DNA of 5,756 bases from an uncultured Lachnospiraceae bacterium (GTDB lineage: Bacteria; Bacillota; Clostridia; Lachnospirales; Lachnospiraceae), in assembly GCA_902473545.1 (NCBI GenBank), contig CABRSG010000159.1, positions 1 through 5,756 on the forward strand, read 5' to 3'. The notes beneath the pieces are model-generated. The model was not told the origin of the DNA. It was given only the letters and a program-made list of their open reading frames with translations, and ran no database searches. Position numbers and translations under genes: made by a program. This document shows, one piece after another, positions 4,704 to 5,756 of the stretch; the stretch's first letter is position 1; the number at the start of each line of letters is the position of its first letter.

Positions 4704-5756
4704 CTACGCGCCCACATTCACCGCATACCATTTTTCGGTCGGCTCAGACAGGTACACCACGATCACGTCCTTCAATTCCGCGATACTGCCCTCCTGCGGC
4801 CAGGTGTTCATGGTTTTTGTCCGCTCCAGCGCCGCCGCTATCTGCTGCCCGTCCGCCTGCTGCACCGCATAGCCTCTGGTCTGCAGAAAATCGCACATTC
4901 TGGAATTATTTCCGTCGTCCCAGGCAAAGAAGGAACCGCCGAGCGTACAGGATTCCAGAACCGGCAGCTCATCCCGCGCGATCATACCGATAAACGCAAC
5001 CGGTTTTTCGCGGTAATCCATCCCTGCCGCCTGAATGTCGTACATGATCTGACCTGCCGTCGTGCAGTCCTTTTCGTACGCAATACTGCTGTAATAGTAG
5101 ATCAGATTCATATTACGCGCGTTCAAAAACAACAGATAGCCTCCAAGGACCACCATCGCCTTTTTCAGAAGCGGCTTTGTAATGGTCCTGGTGATAACAT
5201 ACATCTGCACCGCGCCTGTCAGCGGAAGCGCAAGCAGCATCCTGCCATGCGTTTTGTAGGTCGCCAGCGCCAGATACAGCACAAACGGAGCTACGCAGAG
5301 CGCGACCGTATAGAACAGGATACCGGCCTTTTTCTTCCACCCCTTCTGGCGCACAAACAGGTACACCGCACAGATCACAAAGAGAATGGAGAGCGCGCGG
5401 ATCACGCTTCCCCCGTAGATGTACTCGCCCTGGAAGGGGATCGCAAAAGAAACCCGCCCGATATTGGCAATCGCCATCGCCGCTGCAAGCTTCCAGTCTC
5501 CGCTTGCCCAGCCATTGTAATTATCGCCGAGATAACCGGCAGAGCCGACCAGATGCCCCAGAATCACATTTATTACATAATAAACTGCGACTGCCATCAC
5601 ACAGATCGCCGCACAGGTGAGAATCGTACATTTCAGACTGCACAGAGCGCTGTTTTCTGCACGCTCCGCCGGATCGCCTGTTCCCATTTTCGTTTCGTGG
5701 GGCAAAGCCTGTCTGTCTGCGTACATAGCGTCCTGCCCCAGACTGCGGCACACAGA
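4704..5756 (-). CDS. Polytopic membrane protein, GtrII-type glucosyltransferase-like (5' end cut by window)
   Basis: The reading frame is open to the window edge, so only the C-terminal ~350 residues are visible and the true start lies outside; a GTG at 5753 is unlikely to be it. Counting residues from 5753: a polar stretch (1-42) precedes membrane segments near 43-66, 116-134, 144-165, 171-190 and 198-210. A soluble tail of about 130 residues follows (from ~220 to 349). The tail begins SSIAYEKDCTTAGQIMYDI, followed by KPVAFIGMI. This layout, with a Tyr/Glu-containing helix and then a KPVxFxG strand after the last span, resembles the GtrII glucosyltransferase family (Glucos_trans_II), which modifies cell-surface polysaccharide with lipid-linked sugars. 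The match is from memory and moderate. Another polytopic glycosyltransferase or polymer-assembly protein is possible. It has no evident link to amino acid transport. Confidence 0.55.
   Translation of the reverse strand, partial: SVCRSLGQDAMYADRQALPHETKMGTGDPAERAENSALCSLKCTILTCAAICVMAVAVYYVINVILGHLVGSAGYLGDNYNGWASGDWKLAAAMAIANIGRVSFAIPFQGEYIYGGSVIRALSILFVICAVYLFVRQKGWKKKAGILFYTVALCVAPFVLYLALATYKTHGRMLLALPLTGAVQMYVITRTITKPLLKKAMVVLGGYLLFLNARNMNLIYYYSSIAYEKDCTTAGQIMYDIQAAGMDYREKPVAFIGMIARDELPVLESCTLGGSFFAWDDGNNSRMCDFLQTRGYAVQQADGQQIAAALERTKTMNTWPQEGSIAELKDVIVVYLSEPTEKWYAVNVGA

Overview
The window holds most of a branched-chain amino acid (LIV-type) ABC transporter operon on the minus strand, in the order livK-livH-livM-livG-livF, preceded on the same strand by the 3' end of a multi-pass membrane protein gene. 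The base composition is moderate. Shine-Dalgarno sites are strong (AGGAGG-like), genes are packed with 0-14 nt spacing, and the substrate-binding protein uses a Gram-positive-like gene order and style. Together these suggest a Firmicute of class Clostridia, probably Lachnospiraceae. That placement is an inference from style and not from a marker gene.

Reading in the direction of transcription (high to low coordinates): 5756-4704 is the C-terminal part of a polytopic membrane protein resembling GtrII-type glucosyltransferases, open at the window edge. 4703-4497 is intergenic and holds a three-segment composite stem-loop (4621-4676), then a convincing sigma-A-type promoter with an upstream A-tract and a small dyad at the predicted transcription start. 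livK (4496-3342) encodes the secreted substrate-binding protein. 3341-3142 is a 200-nt gap packed with potential RNA structure, including a perfect 19-bp inverted repeat. livH and livM (3141-1174) encode the two permeases. livG (1172-414) and livF (399-1, truncated by the window edge) encode the two ATPases.

The five liv products form one import machine. LivK captures leucine/isoleucine/valine or a related amino acid outside the membrane, LivH and LivM form the channel, and LivG and LivF bind and hydrolyse ATP on the cytoplasmic side. The genes from livH on are so tightly joined that co-translation or translational coupling is likely. The larger, structured gap after livK suggests that the abundant binding protein is uncoupled from the less abundant membrane parts by RNA processing or partial termination.

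No previously undescribed system is evident. The points most worth a second look are the structured livK-livH gap, the composite palindrome upstream of livK, and a LivK signal peptide without the lipoprotein cysteine expected in a Gram-positive binding protein.
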